A stretch of DNA of 64,000 bases from positions 36,566 through 100,565 of the forward strand of contig JACKPW010000021.1 in NCBI GenBank assembly GCA_024233215.1, given 5' to 3'. The notes under the pieces are model-generated. The model was not told where the DNA came from. It did not search any database and was given only the letters and a program-made list of their open reading frames with translations. Made by a program: the position numbers and the translations under genes. This document shows, in pieces, positions 43,243-51,953 of the stretch. Source of the stretch: Verrucomicrobiales bacterium (GTDB lineage: Bacteria; Verrucomicrobiota; Verrucomicrobiia; Limisphaerales; J093). Every line of letters begins with the position of its first letter. Position 1 is the stretch's first letter.

Positions 43243-43533
43243 TCAGCGACGCACCGTCACGTGGACGGGCCGGCCATCCGTGGAACGGAACTCGCACGTC
43301 TCAGTGGTCCCCCCCTCCCCCGAGCTCAGGGACCGCACCTCAACGCCCACGGCGTGGTGTCCATTGGGCGATGGGAAGAACGAGAGGCGGGATGGACAAG
43401 CGCGGTCAGGCCCCTTGGTGCTGTCGGGACTTTGCGGTATGGGCCTCGGTGGTTGCATCGCGCCCGGACAGATCTTCCCAGCAGAAGGTCGGTAGTCCCG
43501 GTTGCTTCCTGGCCTCGTAGAACTTCCCTTCAC
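43243..43533 (-). pseudogene. C-terminal remnant resembling the end of the GH16 protein
   Basis: A 96-residue frame opens with GTG at 43533, overlapping the stop of the M61 peptidase (GTGA). Its last 45 residues (NGHHAVGVEVRSLSSGEGGT and CEFRSTDGRPVHVTVRR) match the last 45 residues of the GH16 protein at 45805. The DNA is also clearly alike (43243-43380 against 45805-45945). The N-terminal half matches nothing I recognise. It is either a leftover 3' end of a second GH16-like gene or a spreading 3' module; expression is possible because of the overlap. Confidence 0.5.
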
Positions 43534-45497
43534 CGCCGCGGCGCCAGGATTTGGCCCAACAAGTCCGGGGTGCCGGGGATTCGTTCCAGAACGGGGTAGC
43601 GGAGTCCGTCGTGATAATCGAGCTTCACCGTGCGAAAGCGTTTGCCGTGCTTCACGAGCAGTTCGATGGGATCAGCGTCGGGGCGGGTGGCGCGTTCGAT
43701 GGCCGATTTGAGGAGATCGGTATCATAGGCAACCCCGTTGACGGCGATCAACGCCGACCCAACGGTCAATCCAGCTCGGAAAGCGGGGGAGTCCCAGATC
43801 ACCTCCGACAGGGAATCGTCTTCTCCGACCACCAGTCCAAGCGAATGGCGAAAGTCGGTGACCTTCCAGGTGGCTTCCGTGTCTGTGAAGATTTCCGAGG
43901 GCGAATTCGTGAATGCCAGTCGGTATCCACCCCGTGTGATCCCGTCGAGCAGTGTGGTTGGACTTAAACTCTCAAGACGCGACTTGAAGAACTGTCGCCA
44001 GTCGTGAGGTGCGACGGCGTTCATGGCGGCCACAACGTCGTCGAAATTGTAGGTAACCGGCCCGATGCAGCCATTTTCAATGCCGAAAAACGCACGCGCG
44101 AAATCATCGAGTGACTTCTCGCTCCCGGTCTTTTCGCGCAGCAGCGTATCGGCATCCAGCCAGATCAATGCGCCCTCCCAGTAGTAGTCTTCAGCGCGCT
44201 GGTAGGTCGACCACGGCAAAGGCCGCCGGTAGGTGAGGATCGGGTCTCTCGTCGTATCCTGGAGGTTCCGCCATCGGTTTCCCGGTGTCTCAACCTGGTA
44301 AGCCACCTGTAAGGCCAGCGATTCCAGGGCCTGTGTGGTCGTCAGCATTCCCGAACGGGCGGTGAGCACCTCGCCCCAGTATTGGGTCAGCCCTTCGTAG
44401 ACCCATAGCAGGCTGTCGCGCATGGGCTCCTGATAGGTGGGCGTCCACATGGCGGCCGGCCGACGGAACTTGCCGTTCCACGAGTGTGTGAATTCGTGTG
44501 GAAGAATCTCCCGCCATGAGAACTCGCTGTCCCATTTGGTGAAGTAATTGGGGATCACAGAGTTCTGGCTGGAACGATGATGCTCCAAACCGAGCTCGCC
44601 AAGTTCATCACTCGCTGCCAGCAGAAAGTCGTAATGGTTGTAATGCTCCCCTCCAAAAAGCCGGCGAGCTTGAACCACCAACTCCCGGTGCGCTTCCAGC
44701 GACTTGGTGCCGATCTCCAGCAGATCATCTGAATCCGCCACCACGTTCATTTGCACCGGAATTTCGCCATCGCCGGTCAATTGGACCCGTTGGAAATACC
44801 TTCCGGCAAACATGGGCGAATCCACCAGTGTTTCGAAATCCGTCGGTTTGAACTGCACCCGGCCTCCGGAAACGCCATCGGTTTCAAGCGCGCAGCCGTA
44901 ACCCCAACCATCCGGCAACTTCACGCTGGCTTGGACCGGGATTCGGCTCACGTAATAGCCGGCGGGATAGAATGCCGTGGACCACCATTGCAGGTTGAGC
45001 ATGACGGGCGTCATAACGATCAGGCCGGCTTTGCTGTCCGTCGGCGAAAGGAACTGGAAATGGAGTTCCAATGATTCCGACCCCTGTGGCACGTTCACAT
45101 GCAAGGCCGTCATCTCCACTTCGTCACGCACCCACGGCACCGTTTGACCATTCGCGGTAATGGTCAGGCCGGCCACCAGATGCGCGGTGTTGTCGGCCGG
45201 CGAATGATGGCCGGGAATCCACTTGGGATAGAGTAAGGTCATCGGCCCCGGGCTGAAAACCGGGATGGTCTGGTGCACGTCGAAGACCCGGCGCTGAAAG
45301 TCCGTGGCGTCCACGTCCACTTGGACGACTCCGGGATACTCAATGTCACGCGGAGCAACGATGCCTGGTGTCGGCGGCGCAGGTTGGATCCCAGGAGACT
45401 GGGCCGACGCGGTTACTACCGGGCCGAACAACAGCGGCGAACAGAGCAGTAGGCAGGCGCGGGCCATGAGGAAGCGATGTTCGGGGTTCGTTGTCAT
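43530..45497 (-). CDS. M61 family metallopeptidase (glycyl aminopeptidase-like) with PDZ domain
   Basis: 655 residues with a signal peptide (FLMARACLLLCSPLLFGPVV). The gluzincin motif is H334-E335-F-T-H338 in EILPHEFTHSWNGK, with the third zinc ligand Glu about 25 residues on in LLWVYEGLTQYWGEVL. The N-terminal beta domain (VFDVHQTIPVFSPGPMTLLY, PKWIPGHHSP) and the C-terminal PDZ domain at about 555-640 (LGLVVGEDDSLSEVIWDSPAF, AGLTVGSALIAVNG) complete the M61 layout. M61 enzymes favour substrates with N-terminal Gly or Ala and act outside the cytoplasm. It is the first full gene right of the tRNA junction. Confidence 0.92.
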   Translation of the reverse strand: MTTNPEHRFLMARACLLLCSPLLFGPVVTASAQSPGIQPAPPTPGIVAPRDIEYPGVVQVDVDATDFQRRVFDVHQTIPVFSPGPMTLLYPKWIPGHHSPADNTAHLVAGLTITANGQTVPWVRDEVEMTALHVNVPQGSESLELHFQFLSPTDSKAGLIVMTPVMLNLQWWSTAFYPAGYYVSRIPVQASVKLPDGWGYGCALETDGVSGGRVQFKPTDFETLVDSPMFAGRYFQRVQLTGDGEIPVQMNVVADSDDLLEIGTKSLEAHRELVVQARRLFGGEHYNHYDFLLAASDELGELGLEHHRSSQNSVIPNYFTKWDSEFSWREILPHEFTHSWNGKFRRPAAMWTPTYQEPMRDSLLWVYEGLTQYWGEVLTARSGMLTTTQALESLALQVAYQVETPGNRWRNLQDTTRDPILTYRRPLPWSTYQRAEDYYWEGALIWLDADTLLREKTGSEKSLDDFARAFFGIENGCIGPVTYNFDDVVAAMNAVAPHDWRQFFKSRLESLSPTTLLDGITRGGYRLAFTNSPSEIFTDTEATWKVTDFRHSLGLVVGEDDSLSEVIWDSPAFRAGLTVGSALIAVNGVAYDTDLLKSAIERATRPDADPIELLVKHGKRFRTVKLDYHDGLRYPVLERIPGTPDLLGQILAPRR

Positions 45498-45804
45498 TGT
45501 AGGACGATTGGTCTGGGGAACTTGGTGTCGGATTGGCCTGCGGCCAATTTGATGATCATGTCTTTCCGGTTAGGCATCAAGGTCTGGCCGCGGCCGGCGG
45601 GGTGGCCTGCAATGGTCTGTCCCGAGCGCGCAGCAAGCGCTTACCGATCAGGTCAGGCTTCCCATGCTCTCCGATGCCTGGCTAGCCCATGGTGGAGGCT
45701 AGTCCTGCCAGAACCCTCTGGGCAAGCGCACTGTGCGGAGCACGGCGTCCCCAGTAGCTGGACCGCCTTCCCTGAGGTAAAGCTCGGAGCCAACGCCGTC
45801 GCCT
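45498..45804. other. spacer between the peptidase start and the GH16 stop, no gene seen
   Basis: About 300 bases containing the short dyad GGCTAG / CTAGCC (near 45680-45710). No gene or clear promoter is visible. Confidence 0.45.
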
Positions 45805-47118
45805 TCAGTGACGCACTGTCACGCGAACCGGCTGCCCCTCTGCGGAACGGAACTCGCACGTTTCCATGGTCCCCTCCTCCCGCAAGCTCAGGGACCGCAC
45901 CTCCACACCCACGGCGTGGTAACCGTTGGACGATGGGAGAGGCGAACCCGGCGCCTCCCCGGCCCGTTGCCGCCCCTCGCGTTTCCAAGGCTCGACCTTG
46001 GACCAGGTGATCCGCACGACCAGTCCCTTGTCACCCTCCCCTCGCACCGTCAACTCCCTCTGGATGTCGGCTTGGTCCTGGGCCGCGAAGAAGGCGTCGT
46101 TCACGTAGTCCATATGCACGCGGTCGGGCCGCTCATCCCCTCCCCTCGCTGTCACGACGAGCTTGCCGCCCTCCTCGACATCGAGCTGGTACACCGTTTC
46201 CGCGCCACGCGACCGGCCCGGAAAGGTGAACTCCACAGCTTCGGGTCGCTCGGTGGCAGACCCGTCGGTTCGTTTCCACGCGCGGACGTAATCAATGCTG
46301 AACGTCGCCGGCAGGGCGTCGTCCGTTGGCAGCCCGAACCAACCGGGGAAGGTCTCGCTGTCGAGGCAGAGCGCCAAGGGTTGATGCCAGTGGGTGTTCG
46401 GCTCCTCGCGGACCACCTCCCCATCGACCGTGAACCGGAGGACCTCCGGGCCCCATTCCAGACCGTAGACGTGGAACTCGCGCGACAGGTTGTAGGGTGC
46501 CTTCCAGATCCGGCTCTTGTGCCAGTGCACCGTCTCGACCAGCGTGTGGAAGAGGTGCGTGTTCATGTAGTAATTGTGCGGCTGCGGCCGGGCCCCAATC
46601 TCGAACACGTCGATCTCGGTCCAGATCTCGGGGGTGATGTCGTAGAACCAGAAGGCGCTCGACGCCTGGGAGTCCATGGCGCGGGCGCGAATCTCGAAGT
46701 AGCCGTAACGAACCAGGGTCTTCCCCTTCACGAAGGCGGTCGTGTAGGTGTGGTAGCCGGCGGGAAGGTCCGGCAGGGTTTCCTTTTTCGCGTCCAGATG
46801 CAGCATTCCGTCGCTCACCCGCACGTTCTTCGGGTTGAAGTAACCGGGCTGCCGGCCGAGCCACCCGGGGTTGTTCGGAAACCACTTCGACTCATCGAGC
46901 CGATCGCCGTCGAACTCGTCGGTCAGTGCCGGGAGTGGCTCCCACCGCCCGTGATTGAGCGGGCACGCTTCCTGGGCCAAGCCCGTCGCAAAGCACGTCA
47001 TCACCACCGCGACTGCTGAATAGAACACCGCTGCCGCAGGGGCACGGAGAGAGGTTCCAGGCAGGGCCGGTGCCGGACACCGCAACGGTTGGTGACATTT
47101 CAGCGGCGAGGTCTTCAT
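45805..47118 (-). CDS. GH16 family beta-glycanase
   Basis: 437 residues from ATG 47118 (MKTSPLKCHQPLRCPAPALP); the helix PAAAVFYSAVAVVMTCFATG serves as the export signal. The GH16 active site E168-I-D170-V-F-E173 lies in WTEIDVFEIG. FDGDRLDESKWFPNNPGWLG opens the jelly roll, RYGYFEIRARAMDSQASSAF precedes the active site, and HVYGLEWGPEVLRFTVDGEV follows. This pattern fits the agarase/porphyranase/carrageenase-like branch more than lichenases, but the substrate needs a tree. The C-terminal 150 residues are not GH16. The last 45 belong to the module repeated at 43243. Enzyme location is extracytoplasmic. Confidence 0.88.
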   Translation of the reverse strand: MKTSPLKCHQPLRCPAPALPGTSLRAPAAAVFYSAVAVVMTCFATGLAQEACPLNHGRWEPLPALTDEFDGDRLDESKWFPNNPGWLGRQPGYFNPKNVRVSDGMLHLDAKKETLPDLPAGYHTYTTAFVKGKTLVRYGYFEIRARAMDSQASSAFWFYDITPEIWTEIDVFEIGARPQPHNYYMNTHLFHTLVETVHWHKSRIWKAPYNLSREFHVYGLEWGPEVLRFTVDGEVVREEPNTHWHQPLALCLDSETFPGWFGLPTDDALPATFSIDYVRAWKRTDGSATERPEAVEFTFPGRSRGAETVYQLDVEEGGKLVVTARGGDERPDRVHMDYVNDAFFAAQDQADIQRELTVRGEGDKGLVVRITWSKVEPWKREGRQRAGEAPGSPLPSSNGYHAVGVEVRSLSLREEGTMETCEFRSAEGQPVRVTVRH

Positions 47119-47341
47119 GCCGGCAGTGTCCTCCTCCGTCAGGCCTGTGCGAGTCCAAATCCGTTCCGCCCCTCCGCAATCCCGGCCAACACCACGCTTC
47201 GCAGAGTTCTCGAAATCCACCATCCCGCGAGCAGGGCCGGATGGCCGGCGATGCTGGTGGACTCCCCAATCCAATCAGCCACCACTACACTCAGAAGATC
47301 AAATCCGGGGCCCTGACATCAAGCCCTGGCGGATAGGACGG

Positions 47342-47800
47342 CTAGTAGAGTCCTGCCTCCTGTGCTCTCCTGGCCATTTCGTCGAGGGCCTCCCGTCGGC
47401 CCCGGTCTCGAAGCCGTTGGAACTCGATCAAGTCCTTCATCCGAATCCGCCGATGGGCACCCACCTTGTGGCAGGGGAGCTTCTCCTCCTCGATCAGTTT
47501 GACCACGTGCGGACGCGACACCCCGAGAAGGTTGGCCGCCGCCTGGGTCGTCAGCTCCTGAGTCTCCGGCACCAGCGAGATCACCTTCCCTTCCCTCAGG
47601 GCGGTTGCCACCTTCACCAGCAGCACGTAAACGGGCTTCGGAAGTTCCATCCGGTTTCCGTGCTCGTCCACCAGGGCCGGCGGGCGCGTTTCCCGCAGGA
47701 ACATCTCCAGCAGATTGCGCACCGATTCGCGCTCCTGGGGCTCGAATTCCGAGGGATCGAGACGCGAGGCCTGAGATCTGGAGGCAAGTTGAGCGTTCAT
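47342..47800 (-). CDS. excisionase-type HTH antitoxin, PIN toxin gene missing
   Basis: 152 residues from ATG 47800 (GTG at 47806 is also open). The C-terminal half holds the MerR/excisionase-like helix-turn-helix LTTQAAANLLGVSRPHVVKL with the following wing CHKVGAHRRIRMKDLIEFQ, then the tail ALDEMARRAQEAGLY. In many genomes this exact architecture is the antitoxin gene immediately followed by a PIN-domain RNase toxin. Here the downstream 220 bases before the GH16 start have no PIN frame. It is therefore an orphan antitoxin or a stand-alone regulator. Confidence 0.8.
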   Translation of the reverse strand: MNAQLASRSQASRLDPSEFEPQERESVRNLLEMFLRETRPPALVDEHGNRMELPKPVYVLLVKVATALREGKVISLVPETQELTTQAAANLLGVSRPHVVKLIEEEKLPCHKVGAHRRIRMKDLIEFQRLRDRGRREALDEMARRAQEAGLY

Positions 47801-47821
47801 CGTCACGAGCGAAATAAACGC

Positions 47822-47838
47822 AACATTCGAAACATTCG
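47822..47838. promoter_or_regulatory. two direct AACATTCG repeats upstream of the HTH antitoxin gene
   Basis: AACATTCG at 47822-47829 and 47831-47838, with a 9-base period, 22 bases ahead of the antitoxin ATG and between it and the divergent hipB promoter. A plausible autoregulatory operator. Confidence 0.35.
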
Positions 47839-47901
47839 CAACAGATTCCTCAACCTCGCCAGAAGTCCGTCCAGCCTCGACCGCGCCCTCAACCTTGAGT
47901 G

Positions 47902-47956
47902 TTGACGCCTGGTTTGGCAGACTATAATTGACTTTAAGTCCGCCATATCTGACAAT
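47902..47956 (+). promoter_or_regulatory. overlapping hipBA promoters with an operator-like palindrome
   Basis: TTGACG (47902) - 15 bases - TATAAT (47923-47928) is one candidate. TTGACT (47928-47933) - 17 bases - GACAAT (47951-47956) is a second, ending six bases from the hipB ATG. The perfect palindrome GACTTTAAGTC (47930-47940) lies between them, well placed for HipB repression. Confidence 0.6.
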
Positions 47957-47962
47957 ACGCCC

Positions 47963-48277
47963 ATGTCGAAAGCTTCGGCCATTCCCCTGCCCGCCGCCCG
48001 TGCGCTACGGAAGTTGGGGCACGAACTCGCGCTCGCCCGGCGTAAACGGCGGATTTCGACCGCCGACATGGCGGGCCGGCTGTTCGTCAGTCGGGACACT
48101 CTCTGGCGCATGGAGCGGGGCGATCCCACGGTTTCCGTCGGCACTCTGGCCACGGCGATGTTCGTGTTGCAGTTGCACGAGCGATTGGCCGATCTGGCCG
48201 CCCCGGCGAAGGACGCACTCGCCTTGAGCCTCGACGAGGCTCACCTTCCCAAGCGAATCCGGGGGCGGCGCACATGA
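47963..48277 (+). CDS. hipB: HipB-like XRE-family antitoxin
   Basis: 104 residues. A Cro/C1-type helix-turn-helix fills residues 18-75: ALRKLGHELALARRKRRIST, ADMAGRLFVSRDTLWRMERG, then a DPTVSVGTLATAMFVLQL helix. HipB proteins bind operator palindromes as dimers and hold HipA kinase inactive. The stop overlaps the hipA start by four bases (ATGA), the usual arrangement of this toxin-antitoxin pair, and the operator-like palindrome is upstream. Confidence 0.88.
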   Translation: MSKASAIPLPAARALRKLGHELALARRKRRISTADMAGRLFVSRDTLWRMERGDPTVSVGTLATAMFVLQLHERLADLAAPAKDALALSLDEAHLPKRIRGRRT

Positions 48278-49503
48278 GCTGGGAAGTCCATGTTGATTGG
48301 AAGGGAGAGCCTCACCTGGTGGGCCGGCTGCACGCCGCGGAGCGCGGCCCCACGGTTTCCTTCCAGTATGCCCCGGAGTGGTTGAACCGCTCCGGCGCCT
48401 TTGCCATCGACCCGACCGCCCTGCCGCTGCGCCCCGGACCACAGCACAGCCGCGCGTTGTTCGGGGCCATCCAGGACTGCGGACCGGACCGCTGGGGGCA
48501 GGTGCTGATCGAGCGCGCCGTCCGCAAGAACGTGCTCGATTCCAAACCCTATCGGGCCAGCGACTACGTTCTCGCCCTGGACGATTCCTCGCGCCTGGGT
48601 GCGTTGCGTTTCCGGCAGGATGCCTCCTGCCCCTTCTTAGCCCCCACCACCGGTAAGCTGCCACCTCTCATCCGGCTCCAGGCACTGCTGCGGGCTGCCG
48701 ACGCCATCCACGCCGAGACCGACACTGCGGCTGACCTCCGCTTTCTCCTGGGTGCCGGTTCGCCACTCGGGGGTGCCCGACCCAAATCCGCGGTCGCCTT
48801 GCCGGATGGGCGGCTGGCGCTCGCCAAGTTCCCCAAGCCCGATGACACGCGGGACATCGCCGCCGGGGAGATTCTCGCGCTGACTCTGGCCGCGAATGCC
48901 GGCATCCGTGTCGTCGAGCATCAGTGCGTGCCCGTTGGGCCGCGTAGCGTCGCGGTCATCACCCGGTTTGATCGCGCCGGGGAGACCCGCATCCCGTTCG
49001 TCTCGGGCGCGAGCTTGTTGGGTCTGCCTCCGGACGACCCCGGGGCCTACACTCTTCTGGCAGATGCCATCCGACAGTTCGGCCACGACGTCGCCGGCGA
49101 CTTGCGCGAACTCTGGCGGCGGCTTGCCTTCTCGCTCCTGGCCAGCAACTACGACGACCATCTCCGCAACCACGGCTTCCTCATGGTCGAACCCGGCCGA
49201 TGGGCGCTCTCGCCCGCCTACGACCTGAATCCGGTGCCGGAGATCGACCGCGCGCGAACGACCAAGACACCCGTCAGCGAGCATCCAGGGGAGCCAACCA
49301 TCGCCGGCGCCTTGGAGGTGGCCGCTCGATTTGGACTGAAGTCAGACGCCGCGCGAACGATCCTCCGTGAAGTCTTCATCGCGGTGTCGGCCTGGCGCGT
49401 CGCAGGTCGCAAACTCCGTCTCAAAGCGGGCACGCTCGACGCCTATGCCAGCGCTTTCGACCACAAGCTGATGGATGAAGCCCGGACGCTGCTAAAGGTG
49501 TAG
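48274..49503 (+). CDS. hipA: HipA-like serine/threonine kinase toxin
   Basis: 409 residues, within the normal HipA range. The N-terminal subdomain (HVDWKGEPHLVGRLHAAERG) precedes the kinase core. LGAGSPLGGARPKSAVALPD is the conserved S-x-G-G-A-R-P-K block at about 160-175. Catalytic residues are in ASNYDDHLRNHGF, with N292, D295 and H296, and LSPAYDLNPVPE supplies the metal-binding Asp. HipA of E. coli phosphorylates GltX and causes persistence. All key residues seem intact, so the toxin should be active. Overlap with hipB and the 176-base gap before the SMC operon place it as a neighbour of that defence system. Confidence 0.92.
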   Translation: MSWEVHVDWKGEPHLVGRLHAAERGPTVSFQYAPEWLNRSGAFAIDPTALPLRPGPQHSRALFGAIQDCGPDRWGQVLIERAVRKNVLDSKPYRASDYVLALDDSSRLGALRFRQDASCPFLAPTTGKLPPLIRLQALLRAADAIHAETDTAADLRFLLGAGSPLGGARPKSAVALPDGRLALAKFPKPDDTRDIAAGEILALTLAANAGIRVVEHQCVPVGPRSVAVITRFDRAGETRIPFVSGASLLGLPPDDPGAYTLLADAIRQFGHDVAGDLRELWRRLAFSLLASNYDDHLRNHGFLMVEPGRWALSPAYDLNPVPEIDRARTTKTPVSEHPGEPTIAGALEVAARFGLKSDAARTILREVFIAVSAWRVAGRKLRLKAGTLDAYASAFDHKLMDEARTLLKV

Positions 49504-49623
49504 TTGAGGGTATTCCCACCGCCGCGGTCCACCTTCAGCCGGCTTGGATTCATCTGTTGGGCGCCGGCAACACCGGCGCGATTCGGCGCCATTCCCGCGC
49601 GTTGCTCAGCCGACGCTTTTCCG

Positions 49624-49671
49624 TTGCCCGACATCCTCTGGTCGAGATAATTATATCCAACACGCTGGGAG
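49624..49671 (+). promoter_or_regulatory. promoter and ribosome binding site of the jet operon
   Basis: TTGCCC (49624-49629) - 17 bases - ATAATT (49647-49652; TAATTA one base on) forms a sigma70-like promoter in an AT-rich patch. GGGAG at 49667-49671 is eight bases before the ATG at 49680 and fixes the start of the first gene. Confidence 0.55.
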
Positions 49672-49679
49672 CTAAGCCG

Positions 49680-51227
49680 ATGCGAAGTGCGTCTGGAGAA
49701 ACTGCGGAAGTCAATCCCCCGAGCAAGCCCGCGGCCGACGGGCAGCCCGAACTTTTCGCGACCGCCGGAGCCGAGGACGCCCAACCACAAGCCGAGGGGC
49801 TTCAATCAGAAGCTGCAGTTGCCCTGGAAGCACGGGAATTGAGCGAGGCTGTTTCGCTCCGCACGCGCAGCCTCATCGCTCCTGCGCCAATCCTCGAATT
49901 GGAGGCCGACAAGTCCAAGCGAGGATTGGATCTGTCGCAGCACGACCTGCGCATGCTGTGTCTCGTCGTCCTCGACACCGTGATCGACCGCATGGGTTTT
50001 GGCTCGGGGGCGACACGCCGCGATGTTCAGATCGCGTTGGCTCCTATTCTGAGGGGGGCCGAGCCCGGGCTGACGGATGAACGCGAACAGCTGATCCTGG
50101 AGGTTGTTCTCGAAGCGCTTCTCAACGAGAAGGGCCGTCGTCAGCGTTTTGTTGCGCGCTATGCCGCCATTGAAGGCTCTGCCGTTCGCTGGATGGAATT
50201 CGAGTATTCTCTCCTAGAAGAGCGCCAGCTTGAGGGCGGTGAAGGCCGCGTCTTCCGCGCAAGCAAGGAGGCGATCAACCTCTACACCTCCATGCTTGGT
50301 TTGGACCTGGAAGATGCGGCCATCGCCGACGCAGCCGTTTTGCGCTACCAGGCCGACAGGGGGCGCCTCGATGATGCGATTCAGACAGCGCATCAAGCGC
50401 AAATCCGAGCCAAGCACTACGCTGAACACATTCGCGCGCGGCTCGAAGTAGCTCAGCGGGATGTCGAACAAGCGGCCTGGGTGGGACAGGTGCTGCCGGT
50501 GATTGACGAGGCGCTCACGCTAATCGCAGACCGCATCGAGCGGGAACGCGAGCTTCGCCGTGGTCTCGAACTCCGCCAGGATCAGGCTGCCGGTGAAGAC
50601 TTGGCCAAGCTCACTCGCCTGCTAAACGAGATCGAGAAATCCGAGCGCACCAATCTGGATCTCCATCGTTTGCTGCTCACCGCGAACGAGCGGTTTCGTG
50701 ATGAACACGCCCGCCAGAGGCTCCGTCGTCCCTCTGCAGCACTTCTACCCAATCTCGAAACCGATGTCTTTTTGCCGTGGCTGGATTCGTGGGGCGTCGT
50801 TGCTCAGGGTCTTTTTGCCGGGGTGTTGAACGAGACAGGGGTCCACGTTCCCCTTGTTGCGGACTTGGATGCGCTGTGGAGCAGGCTGCTTGCCCCGCCT
50901 GTCGTCGCTGAGCCTGTTGCTGCGGAGACTGTCCCACCTGCCACGGCGGAGGTCGCTGAATCCCCCCCTCCGTTCAGCCGCGAGGATTTCGAGTCCTCAG
51001 CGCGGTTTCTCCGCAATTCGCTGAACGGTCCCCGTCGACTGTCGGAACTGTTGGAGGACGCGAAAAAGCAGCCTTTGTCCGCCCCTGCCTGCCGGCTCTT
51101 TGTGTTGCTCTCGATGCAGCAGTTTGGGGCGGCAGCCGAACGCCACCAGTTCCGCGTTGAGCCGGTGGGAGAAACTTTTGCCATCAACGGGTTCGCCGGC
51201 GACGACCTGATCCTCTCCCGATCATGA
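49680..51227 (+). CDS. jetA: Wadjet JetA-like / MukF-type kleisin subunit
   Basis: 515 residues from ATG 49680, chosen because GGGAG lies eight bases upstream; the frame is open to 49557. After a low-complexity tip, a helical N-terminal winged-helix region (HDLRMLCLVVLDTVIDRMGF, GATRRDVQIALAPIL) leads into long helices (DAIQTAHQAQIRAKHYAEHI, ARLEVAQRDVEQAAWVGQVL) and a C-terminal segment (REDFESSARFLRNSLNGPRR). This matches MukF/JetA-type kleisins that bridge the SMC heads. I identify it mainly by position, size and helix pattern, as this subunit diverges fastest. It overlaps jetB by four bases (ATGA). Confidence 0.8.
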   Translation: MRSASGETAEVNPPSKPAADGQPELFATAGAEDAQPQAEGLQSEAAVALEARELSEAVSLRTRSLIAPAPILELEADKSKRGLDLSQHDLRMLCLVVLDTVIDRMGFGSGATRRDVQIALAPILRGAEPGLTDEREQLILEVVLEALLNEKGRRQRFVARYAAIEGSAVRWMEFEYSLLEERQLEGGEGRVFRASKEAINLYTSMLGLDLEDAAIADAAVLRYQADRGRLDDAIQTAHQAQIRAKHYAEHIRARLEVAQRDVEQAAWVGQVLPVIDEALTLIADRIERERELRRGLELRQDQAAGEDLAKLTRLLNEIEKSERTNLDLHRLLLTANERFRDEHARQRLRRPSAALLPNLETDVFLPWLDSWGVVAQGLFAGVLNETGVHVPLVADLDALWSRLLAPPVVAEPVAAETVPPATAEVAESPPPFSREDFESSARFLRNSLNGPRRLSELLEDAKKQPLSAPACRLFVLLSMQQFGAAAERHQFRVEPVGETFAINGFAGDDLILSRS

Positions 51228-51949
51228 GCAACTTGGCCACCACCGCCCACGACGCTGGCAAGCTTGTTGGCTTCGCATTGCGCCCCCGGCAAACGCCGTG
51301 GACGAGCACGGAATATGCCGGTCTGCTTGAGCGCTACGAATCGGATTCGCAATTCCGCGCCATCGTGGACGGGCTCACCGAGGGATTGGGGATGCGAATT
51401 GTGGACGTCTCGACCCAGGGCCTGTTCCTCTCTGCTGCTGAAGGAAGCCCCTTTCGTCTTGCCGCCGAAGACTACAGGCAGGGCATGTCGGCCCAGGACC
51501 GTGTTCTTCATGGAGTGATCCAGGTCGCGATCGCAGCATTTACGTTTCCCAAAGCCGATGTGCTGGACCAGGACGATACGGTTGCTCCAGCTCACATCAC
51601 CCCCACGAAGCTCGCGGAATACATTCGCAACTTCGCCGAAGCGCACGCCGCCAAGTCGCCGCAGGAGGATCAGGAGGAGGAATCGGTTCATCGTCGAACC
51701 TGGCGGGAGGCCTTGGCCCGCGCCGTGACGATGGAGACATCCGGTGGCAAGGAATCCTCCCGGTCCCTGACCGGAATGTGCCGCTACGCTCTGAACTTTC
51801 TCGAATCGCAGGGCTTAATGCGTGTAGTCGATGCCGAGAACTCCGTCTATCAGGGGACAACCGCCTATCGAGTTCGGTTGAAGTATCGCGCAGCGCACGA
51901 ACTACTCACCCTCATGCGGACCACCCCGCCACCGAAGCCAGCCAACTAG
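51224..51949 (+). CDS. jetB: Wadjet JetB-like / MukE-type KITE subunit (DUF4194-like)
   Basis: 241 residues. The N-terminal half YAGLLERYESDSQFRAIVDG with LGMRIVDVSTQGLFLSAAEG is the first winged-helix unit, and MCRYALNFLESQGLMRVVDA plus YQGTTAYRVRLKYRA the second, the tandem wHTH layout of MukE/DUF4194 KITE proteins. KITE dimers bind the kleisin and DNA. Position between the kleisin-like and SMC genes, with 4-base overlap upstream and a 4-base gap downstream, supports the assignment. Confidence 0.83.
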   Translation: MSNLATTAHDAGKLVGFALRPRQTPWTSTEYAGLLERYESDSQFRAIVDGLTEGLGMRIVDVSTQGLFLSAAEGSPFRLAAEDYRQGMSAQDRVLHGVIQVAIAAFTFPKADVLDQDDTVAPAHITPTKLAEYIRNFAEAHAAKSPQEDQEEESVHRRTWREALARAVTMETSGGKESSRSLTGMCRYALNFLESQGLMRVVDAENSVYQGTTAYRVRLKYRAAHELLTLMRTTPPPKPAN

Positions 51950-51953
51950 CGCC

